NCBI GenBank assembly: GCA_903893795.1
Contig: CAITNO010000081.1
Span: 1-64,000, forward strand
Origin: Candidatus Hydrogenedentota bacterium
GTDB taxonomy: Bacteria > Hydrogenedentota > Hydrogenedentia > Hydrogenedentales > CAITNO01
DNA length: 64,000 nucleotides
Direction: 5' to 3'
The position numbers and the translations under genes are program-made. Positions 8,219 through 18,000 of this stretch are shown in pieces. The notes under the pieces are model-generated. The model saw nothing but the letters and a program-made list of their open reading frames with translations, was not told the origin of the DNA and made no database searches. Position 1 is the first letter of the stretch, and the number at the start of each line of letters is the position of its first letter.

Positions 8219-9361
8219 ATGCCGGAAGATTTCTTTGATGCGGAACACCGCATGTACCGGGACAGCATGCGGAAGTTCGTGGAGCGGGAGGTGGTGCCGC
8301 ACCACGCCCAATGGGAGAAGGACGGGGTGGTGCCGCGCGAATTGTGGCAAAGCGCCGGCGCAAAGGGCTTCCTCTGCCTGCAGGTGCCTGAAGAATACGG
8401 GGGGCTGGGACTCAAGGACTACCGGTACAACATGGTTACCATTGAGGAACTGGTGCGCGTGGGGGCGTCGGGGCCTGGCTTCACGGTGCACAGCGACATG
8501 GTCACGCCTTACATCACCAACTTCGGCACGGAGGAGCAGAAGCAAAAGTATCTGCCCGGGATGGTGGCGGGCGAGTGCATCGGCGCCATTGCCATGACCG
8601 AGCCCGACACGGGCAGTGACCTGGCGGCGGTGCGCACGACGGCCATCCGGCAGGGCGACGATTATGTAATCAACGGGCAGAAGACCTTCATCAGCAACGG
8701 ACTGCTCAACGATGTGATTATTGTGGTGGCCAAAACGGACCCTCAGGCCGCGCACGGGGGCATCAGTCTGCTGCTGGTGGAAAGGGGCACAAAGGGATAT
8801 GAACGCGGGACCAAACTGCAAAAAATGGGCATGCACGCGCAGGACACGGCCGAAATCTTTTTTAAGGATGTGCGGGTGCCCGCTGAGAACCTGCTGGGCC
8901 AGGAAGGCTGCGGATTCTTCTACCTGATGCGGCAACTGCCCCAGGAGCGGCTCGCTGTGGCCGTGGGCGCGGCCATGGCCTGTGAAACCGTGCTGGACAT
9001 TACGGTGCAGTATTGCAAGGAGCGCACGGCCTTCGGACGGCCCATCGGGAAATTCCAGCACAACCGTTTCAAGCTCGCCGAGATGAAAACCGAGACCGAG
9101 ATCGCGCGGGTGTTTGTGAACCACTGCGTGCTGCTTCACAGCGAGGGCGAACTCAGCGCGGAAAAGGCCGCCATGGCAAAGTGGTGGATCACGGAACTGC
9201 AAAAGCGCGTTGTGGACACCTGCGTGCAGCTTCACGGCGGTTATGGCTACATGATGGAGTACTTCGTGGCGCGGGCCTACTTGGACACCCGTGTGCAGAC
9301 GATCTATGCCGGAACCACGGAAATCATGAAGGAAATCATCGGGAAATCAATGGGATTATAG
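8219..9361 (+). CDS. Acyl-CoA dehydrogenase, long-chain (LCAD) type
   Basis: A 380-residue FAD-dependent enzyme that would introduce the alpha-beta double bond into acyl-CoA. The ATG at 8219 is nine bases after AAGGAG; a TTG three codons earlier is less likely. The three domains are in order: N-terminal helices, the central beta domain with IAMTEPDTGSDL, and the C-terminal helices. The region around LPQERL, KERTAFGRPIGKFQ, QLHGGYGYMMEY and IYAGTTEIMKEII closely follows long-chain acyl-CoA dehydrogenases. In that subfamily the catalytic base is the Glu of PQERL, here Glu243; the position used by short-chain types is Ala in IYAGT, as expected. It is co-directional with the thiolase and belongs to the same presumed acyl-CoA degradation pathway. 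Confidence 0.93.
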   Translation: MPEDFFDAEHRMYRDSMRKFVEREVVPHHAQWEKDGVVPRELWQSAGAKGFLCLQVPEEYGGLGLKDYRYNMVTIEELVRVGASGPGFTVHSDMVTPYITNFGTEEQKQKYLPGMVAGECIGAIAMTEPDTGSDLAAVRTTAIRQGDDYVINGQKTFISNGLLNDVIIVVAKTDPQAAHGGISLLLVERGTKGYERGTKLQKMGMHAQDTAEIFFKDVRVPAENLLGQEGCGFFYLMRQLPQERLAVAVGAAMACETVLDITVQYCKERTAFGRPIGKFQHNRFKLAEMKTETEIARVFVNHCVLLHSEGELSAEKAAMAKWWITELQKRVVDTCVQLHGGYGYMMEYFVARAYLDTRVQTIYAGTTEIMKEIIGKSMGL

Positions 9362-9378
9362 GAGGATGCACCGTTCTC

Positions 9379-10554
9379 CTAACCGAAGAGGCCCTCTTGG
9401 CGGAAAGCCTGAACCTCGTTGTCGACGTATCCAATTTCGCGCAGCACCGCCTCCGTGTGCTCGCCCAACCGGGCGCCGGTGTGGCGGTACTCCGCATCTG
9501 TCCCGGAAAAGGTGATGGGACAGCCAAGCTGCGGCTGGGCGGTGCCATCCGGTTTGGGCACATCGACGACCATGCCCCGCGCCGCCGTCTGAGGATGATC
9601 CAGCGCCTCGCCGACCGTGAGCACCGGTTCGACGCAGACATCCTCCTTTGCAAAGACTGCACGCCATTCGTCGAAGGTCCTTTGGGCAATGATGGTGCGG
9701 AGTTCCTCTTTGACCGCGTCGGTCTGCGGGCCGGGCACTTCCCAGCGCACGGTCAGATCGGGGCGTCCGATGGCCCGGCAGAAGCCCTGCCAGAACTTGG
9801 GCTCGAGCGCGGCGACGGCGAGATGGCGCCCGTCGCGGGTGCGGTAGTAGTCATAGACTGAGCCCCCGTTGAGGGGCATGGATTCATATTCGGGCGCCTC
9901 GCCGCAGACGAGGAGCTGCGCGGCGGCAAAGGTGTTCCATGCCAGCGCGCCGTCGAACATGGATATGTCGATGTGCTGCCCTTCCCCGGTCTGCTCCCGC
10001 TGGATGACCGCAGCCAGAATCCCCACCAGCGCGTTGTAGCTCCCGCCGCCGATGTCGGCAATCTGGCATCCCTGCGGCACAGGCCCCGAGTCCCTGCGTC
10101 CGCTGTGGCCCATGAGTCCCGCCAGGGCCAGGAAATTCATGTCATGGCCGGCGCGGTCGCGGAGCGGGCCGGTCTGGCCGTAACCGGTCAGGGAGCAGTA
10201 AATCACCCGCGGATTCGCGGCCTTCAACACGTCATACCCGACGCCCAGTCGGTCCATCACGCCGGGCCGAAAGGATTCCAAAACGATGTCGTACTTCTGC
10301 ACCAGCCTCCGGATGATTTCCGGGCTTGCGGGGCGGCTGAGGTCAAGGGCCAGAGAACGTTTTGAACGGTTCAGATAAGCATGAAAAGCGGAGCTTTCAC
10401 CATCGAAGGGCGGACAGGCGCGGATCAGATCGACACGGTTCGGATGCTCCACGCGCACCACTTCCGCCCCAAGATCGGCAAGCATGAGGGAGGCGAAAGG
10501 TCCCGGGAGGAGCACGGAGAAATCGAGCACGTGGAGCGACGACAGAACACCCAT
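9379..10554 (-). CDS. CaiB/BaiF family protein, alpha-methylacyl-CoA racemase type
   Basis: A 391-residue family III CoA-transferase-fold protein. Within that family the sequence fits alpha-methylacyl-CoA racemase better than formyl-CoA transferase. AGHDMNFLALAG contains the racemase His (His137), and QIADIGGG contains the Asp (Asp167) exactly 30 residues later, as in the known His126/Asp156 pair. A racemase would convert (2R)- to (2S)-methylacyl-CoA so that an acyl-CoA dehydrogenase can act, which fits the adjacent dehydrogenase. The gene converges on that dehydrogenase with only 17 bp between stops. The racemase role follows from family residues and context; a CoA-transferase activity cannot be excluded. 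Confidence 0.87.
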   Translation of the reverse strand: MGVLSSLHVLDFSVLLPGPFASLMLADLGAEVVRVEHPNRVDLIRACPPFDGESSAFHAYLNRSKRSLALDLSRPASPEIIRRLVQKYDIVLESFRPGVMDRLGVGYDVLKAANPRVIYCSLTGYGQTGPLRDRAGHDMNFLALAGLMGHSGRRDSGPVPQGCQIADIGGGSYNALVGILAAVIQREQTGEGQHIDISMFDGALAWNTFAAAQLLVCGEAPEYESMPLNGGSVYDYYRTRDGRHLAVAALEPKFWQGFCRAIGRPDLTVRWEVPGPQTDAVKEELRTIIAQRTFDEWRAVFAKEDVCVEPVLTVGEALDHPQTAARGMVVDVPKPDGTAQPQLGCPITFSGTDAEYRHTGARLGEHTEAVLREIGYVDNEVQAFRQEGLFG

Positions 10555-10697
10555 GGTGTGAATTCATTTCCTTTGGAATTACCCTGCGTGGTTAGGGTCT
10601 GGGGCTTGGCAAAACACTGGACAACGCGGAAACCGCCGCCGTTGGCTGTGTTCAATAAGTCCTTTAACGGTCATTGTCAATTGTCAATGGTTCATTC

Positions 10698-11465
10698 TCA
10701 TTTGGGTGCCATCCGAATGGCGCCGTCGAGCCGGATAATCTCGCCGTTCAGGTATGCGTTGGAAACGATGTGCTCGACCAAATGGGCGAACTCGTCGGGC
10801 TGTCCCAAACGCTTGGGAAAGGGCACGGACTGCGCAAGGCGCGCGCGCACATCATCCTGAACCAGTGCGAGGAGGGGCGTGTCGAAAATGCCGGGGCAGA
10901 TGGTGCACACCCGAATGCCAGCCGAAGAGAGGTCGCGCGCGAGGGGAAGCGTCATGCCGACCAGGGCGGCCTTGGACGCCGAATAGGCCACCTGGCCAAT
11001 CTGGCCGTCGAAGGCGGCAACAGACCCGGTCATCACGATCACCCCGCGTCCCCCGTCCACATCCGGGACATTCTGCGCCATCTTGAAGGCCGCCTGACGG
11101 CTCATGTCAAAGGCGCCAAACAGATTGACCGCCACGACCACCTTGAAGCGCTCCATGTCATGGGGCGCTTCACGGCCCAGCGTACGCTCCGCCGAGCCTA
11201 TGCCCGCGCAGTTGACGAGAATGTCTATCTGTCCAAACTTGGCTACGGCCAGTTCCACGGCGGCGGTCACTTCTTCCGTAACCGTGACATTGCACTTGGC
11301 AAAGGCCGTTGCGTCTGGATACTCGGCCGCCAGGGCCTGCCCCGCGTCCCCGTCATAATCGACAATGACCACACGGGCGCCCTTGCCCAGCAACCGCAAC
11401 ACCGTCGCCTTTCCCAGACCGGACGCCCCGCCGGTCACCACGGCAACTTTTCCCTTTGGGTCCAT
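10698..11465 (-). CDS. SDR family 3-hydroxyacyl-CoA dehydrogenase (HSD10-like)
   Basis: A 255-residue short-chain dehydrogenase. The ATG at 11465 is preferred to an upstream open stretch because GGAGAG lies before it and it begins directly with the Rossmann strand ([13 protein letters not shown]). The catalytic tyrosine is Tyr161 in AYSASKAA, and the ending [17 protein letters not shown] is characteristic of type II 3-hydroxyacyl-CoA dehydrogenase / 17-beta-HSD10. It would oxidise 3-hydroxyacyl-CoA with NAD+, the step before thiolase. It lies 143 bp upstream of the racemase-type gene on the same strand. An enoyl-CoA hydratase, needed between dehydrogenase and SDR, is not in the window. Confidence 0.9.
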   Translation of the reverse strand: MDPKGKVAVVTGGASGLGKATVLRLLGKGARVVIVDYDGDAGQALAAEYPDATAFAKCNVTVTEEVTAAVELAVAKFGQIDILVNCAGIGSAERTLGREAPHDMERFKVVVAVNLFGAFDMSRQAAFKMAQNVPDVDGGRGVIVMTGSVAAFDGQIGQVAYSASKAALVGMTLPLARDLSSAGIRVCTICPGIFDTPLLALVQDDVRARLAQSVPFPKRLGQPDEFAHLVEHIVSNAYLNGEIIRLDGAIRMAPK

Positions 11466-11684
11466 GGTTTGCTCTCCTGCTCCTGTTGGCAACACCCAAA
11501 TCATCCGGGACACACCAATTCTGAATGACACCGGCCGCACACCGAAGCCGTTCTCGGACATTGTAGACCAAGCGTCCCCTTTCAATCCCCTTCCAGTGCC
11601 CGGCGCGAAAGGCCAAGACTCTGCCCGTAAAACCGATCTTTCCCCTCCCCTATTCGCCTTTATCCTCCAGGCATCGTCGTTTTC

Positions 11685-11714
11685 TTGACCCTGCCCGTCA
11701 CCGTATGCTAGCAT
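11685..11714 (+). promoter_or_regulatory. Probable promoter of tRNA-Val
   Basis: TTGACC (11685-11690) and TAGCAT (11709-11714) with an 18-bp spacer resemble a sigma-70 promoter. The tRNA starts at 11728, a normal distance downstream. Confidence 0.45.
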
Positions 11715-11727
11715 TTTGCTCAGCAGT

Positions 11728-11804
11728 GGGCGATTGGCTCAGTTGGTTAGAGCGCCGCCTTCACACGGCGGAGGTCACTGGTTCGAGTCCAGTATCGCCC
11801 ACCA
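11728..11804 (+). tRNA. tRNA-Val (anticodon CAC)
   Basis: Full cloverleaf. The 7-bp acceptor stem GGGCGAT (11728-11734) pairs with ATCGCCC (11794-11800), followed by discriminator A and an encoded CCA. The D arm includes AGTTGGTTA. The anticodon stem CCGCC/GGCGG holds loop TTCACAC with anticodon CAC at 11762-11764, reading GUG. The T arm is ACTGG-TTCGAGT-CCAGT. Valyl-tRNA synthetase is encoded about 11 kb away. The 249 bp after it, up to the RHS stop, hold only the hairpin at 12006-12040. Confidence 0.97.
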
Positions 11805-12005
11805 TTTCTTTCCCACTGAAACGCAAGCATTTACGATTGCGTTCCCCCCTTGAAAAGCGTTACGGCAAACTCTCAGAAGCGCGTAGTGTGCCCGTTAAGT
11901 GCGGGTACGTCTCCCCACCTAAAACAAAAGCCCCCCCCTCTCTCCGGCCGAGGTTCCAACAAACCCTCTTTGTGGCCTCTCATCCAATTCCTTGTGATAA
12001 TGGCG

Positions 12006-12040
12006 ATCCGGGGACATCCTTGTTCCGGATGTCCCCGGAT
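12006..12040. terminator. Perfect 14-bp hairpin downstream of the RHS gene
   Basis: ATCCGGGGACATCC (12006-12019) pairs perfectly with GGATGTCCCCGGAT (12027-12040) around a 7-base loop. It lies 13 bp past the stop of the giant RHS gene, which suggests a transcript 3'-end structure. There is no T-run on either side, so Rho-independent termination is uncertain; a mobile palindromic repeat is the alternative. Confidence 0.6.
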
Positions 12041-12053
12041 GTATTCACACATA

Positions 12054-15000
12054 TCAGGGCTGAACTGAATTCCTACGCCGTGTCACTGTGGCCAAAGCGC
12101 CTGCCGTCAACAGGAGCACAAGCAGGTCGCTGTTCCTGCCTGATGAAGAGGCATCCTCGGCGGCCCCTCCGCTGCATCCAAAGATGCCGGTTTTCTTCTT
12201 GCCTTTGCTTACCATAAACCAAACCGCGCTGCCCGGCGAAACGGTCGTGCCCGCCGCCGGGGTTTGGGACATTACCTGGCCCTTCGGGACCGTATCGCTG
12301 AAGTCTTCTGTGACATTGCCCACAGTCAGCCCTGCGGCAGTGATGGCCGCTTCAGCAGTGACTTGGTCCTTGCCTGCGAGGTCCGGAACTGTCACCGTTC
12401 CCGGAGGCTGGGGGCCTTTGGAAAGCACGAAGTTTACGGCGGAACCGGGGAGAACACTCGTACCGGAAACCGGGTTCTGGCTGATGACCGCGCCTGCGGC
12501 CACCGTCGGGCTGAAGGCTTCCGTCACCACACCCAGCGTCAGCCCGGCACCGGCAAGGGCGGACTGGGCCGCGGTCTGCGTCATGCCCACGATGTCGGGC
12601 GCACTCACGGGCTGCGGGCCCTTGGATACGGTGAAGTTCACGGCAACGCCGGGCAGGACGTTCGTGCCCGCAGCGGGCTCCTGACTGACGACCAGGCCTG
12701 CGGCCACCGTTGCACTGTACACTTCCGTCACCGTGCCAACGATCAGCCCTGCACCGGTGACGGCGGCCTCCGCCCCGGCACGGGTCAGGCCTGCCAGATT
12801 CGGAACGCTTACCGGCTGCGGACCCTTGGAGACCACGATGTTTACCGTAGCGCCGGGCGCCACAGGGGCACCGGAAGCCGGGTCCTGGCTGATGACCACG
12901 CCAGCAACCACCGTCGGACTGTAGGCTTCCGTCACCAAGCCCAGCGTCAACCTGGCAGCGGCAATCGCGGCCTGGGCCGCGGTTTGCGTCAGGCCCGTGA
13001 CATTGGGCACGTCGGCATGGATGACTGTGATGGTGATTTCTTCCGAGTCGTTCAAGGAGGGGGTGCCGTTGTCTGTCGCCGTGAACACTATGTCGTCGTA
13101 GGTGTTGTCCGTTCCCGCGCCCGGTGTCCATGTGAACACGCCTGTTGCGGGCACGAAGGTCGCACCGTCGGGAAGGTTGGCCGCGCTGAGCGTGATCGTG
13201 TCAAGGTCCGGGTCGCTTGCCGTCACGGTGAACTGAAGTTGCGCGCCTTCGTTCACCTGCTTGGCGCCTATGGGGTTCAGTATGGGCGCGCGGTTGGGCT
13301 GGGCGACGCTCACCAGTCCGGTCTTGGTCACGGAATCCGACCCAAGTTCGCTGGTCACGGTGAGTGTGACCGTATAGGTGCCGGGGGTGGAATACAGGTA
13401 GGCCGGATTGGTCTCCGTACTGGTGCCGCCGTCGCCGAAGGTCCATGCCCAGTTTGTTATCGGGGCGGTCCGCGCGTCCGACTGGTCCGTAAACTGCGCC
13501 AACAGCGGAGCCACACCGGAAAGGGGGTTGGCCGTAAAATCCGCAACGGGCTTTTGCAGCGTTCCCAGGGTGTTACTCACTTCGTTCGTTTCCATCGCCG
13601 CCTGCGTGTCGAAGACTATGCTGGCCTTGTTCTTGATGACCGTGCCGTCGGCCGCGTCCGCGCGCGGCTTGATGTGGAACGACACGCGGCCCTCGCCGCG
13701 GTGCGAGTCGTCATTGGGCGGCAGGAACCCGGCCAGCGCATCTTCTGGCAAATCCTCCGTGTCGGGATTGATCGTGCGGAAGGACCATTGCAGCGCCCCG
13801 GAGGATGGGTTGAAATCAACGTCTATATCCAGAAACCACGTCTTGCTTTCCCCCGCGCGGTAGTCGGGAATCGTTATGCGCTCCGAGTACGGAAGCGCGC
13901 CGTCCGGGACAGCGATGACGGTGTCACCCCATGCAACTTCCGAAAGAGCAAGCGTCGTTTTGTCCAGGCCTGCATCAAGATTGTCGGCGACAATCACCTC
14001 CTGGGCGGGAGCCGACGCTGTGGGCTTGTTCTCAAAATAAATGGCATAGAACATCTCGTCTTTCCCGCTGATAATTCGGGCCACACCGTAACCGGACGGG
14101 CCTATTTTCTCATTGGGATCGCCCGGAGTAATGTTCTCCGTGCTGCCGTGACCGCGGGAAGTCCACCAGTTTCGAATTTCCGTCCAGCACAGTTTGAACG
14201 CGTTTCCCAGTCTTTGCGCGGACTCGGCCATCTCTTTTCTTTTTTTGTACCACCTTCCGCTCAGGAGTTCCTTGCCGGATTCTTTGAGCCCGTCTTTGAC
14301 CATGCTCTTCGGTCCTTTGAAAATGAGATCGTGGTTCACCTTATTGATGGCCTTGATGGTTGCGTTAAGCTTTATCTTCTTCCCGTCAAGATCATAATAA
14401 TCCGTTACATCCTCCACGCCTTCGTTGGCGTTCTTGTGCAGGGCGATACCCTTTCCACCCTCAAACAGACACTCGTCGGTATAGGCAAAGGCGCGGCCAA
14501 AGGTCCAATCATAGGCTCTTTCGAGGAGGTTCTTCTTGACCTTGCTTTTGACCTCATTAAAGACCTCCTTGCCAACTTCTGTGACCTGGTCCAACCCGCT
14601 CGGATCGGCCGCGTTGACCGGATCATTGCCGGCATAACTGTAGACGTTGATCCCCCCTGCGCCCCCTATGGGGTCTTCGGAAATGAAGCGTCCCGTCTCC
14701 GGGTCGTAGTAACGGGCGCGCATGTACAGCAGACCGTTTGATTCGCGCATCACGCCCGTCGCCCCCCCGAACTGGAACGGGTTGGGCATGCTGCCCGTCG
14801 CACCGCGAGGCAGGCCGAAGGCTGAATAGTCATAGGTGCCGACCACCTGGCCGGACGCGTTCGTGAGCAGGCGGGTGTTTCCGGTGCCGTCAAATCCGTA
14901 GTAGACGACATTGCCCGAGGCATCGATGCGGGCGATCAGGGTGTTGGCATAGACATAGCGGGCAACCAGGTTGTTGCCGCCGTCGTATTCCGCAACAACA

Positions 15001-18000
15001 TTGCCCAACCCTTCGGGATCCCACACGTACCGGGTTGTCGCGGCGTTATGGGTTACAAGTGTGCGCTGGCCCAGCGCGTTGTAACCGTAGGTCGCGGAAC
15101 CTTCCGGAGTCGATGTGCCCACCAATTGGTTCTCGGTGTCAAAGGTGTAGGCGATGCCGCCGCCCACGGCGGTCAGATTGCCGTCACGGTCGTAGCTGCG
15201 CAGGTCCGAACCCACACTAACGTACTGGTTCATGCCATTTGCTGCGTATGCCGTCGAACCGGATTCCGTGGTGACGGACACGCGGTTGCCCAGCGCGTCA
15301 TACTGGTAATCCTCATAGGTTCCGTCCGAATAGGCAACGTGCGACAGGTTGCCAGCGGCATCGTAGGCATACTCCGTGGTCTTGCCGTCAAGTTCGGCAA
15401 CGGACACCACGCGCCCGTTCACGTCATAGCTGTACGCATACCCGGCCAGCGGCACAGCAGCCGCGCTGTAATGTGTTATCCGGGTAATTTGGCATCCGGT
15501 CGAACTGTATTCGTAGGTGGTGTAGACGCCGTTGCCCCGGGTCTCCCGCGTCAGGCCGCCGGCGGCATTGCGCTCATATTCGACAAGCAGGTCACCCGCC
15601 GCATTCCGCAGTTCGGTCAGACGGCCGGCCGTGTCATACAGGTAGTTCAATCCAAATCCGCCATCGCCCGCCGACTGTGTCCGGTTTCCCGCAATGTCAT
15701 AGGTGAAATCCAGCGTGTGTCCGTCGGCATATCCCACATGCGTGATCTGGTCGTTGCCTTCATCATAGGCCACGGAAACGTCCCGGGCGGGGTTGGCCGG
15801 GTCAGACGCGGCGACGGGCCGATGCTTGGCGTCGTAGCTCACGGCGTCGGTACTGCCTCCGTCCACTGCTTTGGCCGTCACGGCACCCAGCGCGTCCCGC
15901 GTGAATGTAACGGTTTTTCCCCGACGGTTTGTGGCCTGGGTCAGCCTGCCTTTCGCGTCGTGGGCGAATTGGAAACTCGACCCGTTGACATAAAGCACTT
16001 TGGTCAAATTGCCCTTTGTGTCCCGCGTTGAAACCGTCCGGTTGCCGTTGGCGTCCTGGACCCACCCGAGCAGGTTTTGGAGCCCGTCAAACCCAAATAG
16101 GTTCGCATTTCCACCCCGGTCCACATAGCGGTAGGGCGCGCCGAGAATGTCGTAAGTAATCTCGGTCTGCGCTCCGTCGGGACTGGTCATCCGGGTCGCA
16201 CCGCCGAAATCGTTGTATTGGAACCAGGTGGAGTCCCCCAGCGCATTGACGGCCTCGAGCAGGTTGTTGGCACCATCAAATGACATGGTGCCAGCGGCGC
16301 CCAGAGCGTTTTGTCCCGCCAGGAGGGCCAGCGAGGGATAGGTCAGCGTCACCGGTTCCAGCCCCCCTTCCAGCATCCACCCCGAGCAGCGCCCGTAGAT
16401 GTCATAACTCATGTGTATGCTGGAGCCATCGGGGTAGGTTATGGCCGTGACCGCATACTGGCGGGCGGCGCCGGCACCTTCATAGGCATAGGATGTCACG
16501 GCACCGTCCGGCCCAGTGACGCTGGCAAGCGTCTCGCCCGAGTAGGCGTACTGTGTCTTTCGGCTCACATCGTCCGTCAGTTCCGTAATGCGTCCGAGCG
16601 CATCGTAGGCCAGGGCAAAGGTCTGACCGTCGCTGTGCTGGATGGTCGTCAGGTTGTTTCCGCTGTAGCCGAGCGTGATGGTGTTTCCGTTGGTGTCGGC
16701 CACCGAAATCGGAAGGCCCGACGCGTCAAAGGTCCAAATCTCCGACCCTTTCAGGGTAAGGCGGAAGATGCCGTCCCCAATATCCTCGAGCGTGCAGGCT
16801 GTCTTGCGGCCTGCCTGCCACTCGCCGGTGGGGGACTTTTCGATACGATACGTCACGGCCCCGGGTGTTTTCAGGATGGCCACCTCTGGTGCGGGGAAGC
16901 TGAGGCTGAATTGGAAATTATGCCTCCAGCCGGGGCCCAAGGGACCCTGGTCATAATGCGATGCAATGCCGTCGGTGAGGTACCGCTCAAAAGTCAGCCC
17001 ACACCCCAAGGGCCACGCGGAGGCGTCGACTGTGGAAATTTGAGGCTCCGAGACCCCAACACTGGCGTCGGCGCTGGAGAAATCAAGCTGCAACAGACGG
17101 GAGACATCCAACGTGCCATTGCCCGAGTCCGCCAAATAGTCCGCGTTCTGACGCAGGCGGTCGACCAGCGCACTGGTGGTGTTGCCCATCTGACCGCTGA
17201 AACGGGCCCAAATCACGTCCCATGCCCCGGCGGGCATGGCCGACGGCACGGCCTTGTCCTTAATCGCCGCCCAATTGGTCGGCGTGAGGTCATCGCTCAG
17301 TTGCTGCAGGTCAAATTCGAGCATTTCGTGCGGCCCGCCTTCGGCAATAAACTGGATCGGCACACGGCGGCGCGCCCCCGGCGGCAGCACGCTGGCGGGC
17401 TGCTGATCGTTGATTCCCAGAATGAGCACAGGACCCCGCTCAAAGGCATCCGCGGGGGAAAGCCGCATGGCCAGGTTGCTGCGGCTGGACACCGCCAGAA
17501 GGGGCGCGGGCAGGTCGGAACCGCCGGTATTGGCGTATTCCACCCATAGGGTGGCCGGACGAAGGACCCGCACATAACTTGGGATTTCGATCTTTGTCTC
17601 CAATGTGCCGGGGTTGGCGCCGATGATTTCTAGGGCGCCCGTCAGCACCTGCTCCTGGGAATCGGGCCAGACCACCGCCACGTTCACGGTCTGCGGGTCA
17701 AGACCGGCCAGATTCATGCGCACCGTGCCACCGCGCGTGTCGGCCGACAAGAGGGTGAAACTGCGGAGCACGACGCCTGCCGCCGTGCGAAGTTCGACAC
17801 GGGCGCCGTCATTGAGGCCGGTTCCCGTCAGGTGCAGCGTGGTGCTGCCCGAATTGCCCCCGCTTCCCAGCGGAACATTGCAGATGTGACGTGCAGGCGC
17901 CTCGACGCACTCGATGTGGAATGCGGGAAGCGATTTGGCCAGGTTGGAGTAATAGGCACTGAAATAGTACGGTCCGGCCTGTGACACCGGCGCGAGCAGT

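Noticed and set aside
11805..12053. Possible immunity gene for an RHS toxin
   Set aside because: No plausible coding sequence lies between the RHS stop and the tRNA, and the possible toxin segment is internal.
12264..14741. Long open frame antisense to the 3' part of the RHS gene
   Set aside because: Opposite-strand shadow of repetitive high-GC coding; low-complexity Arg/Gly/His protein with no domain.
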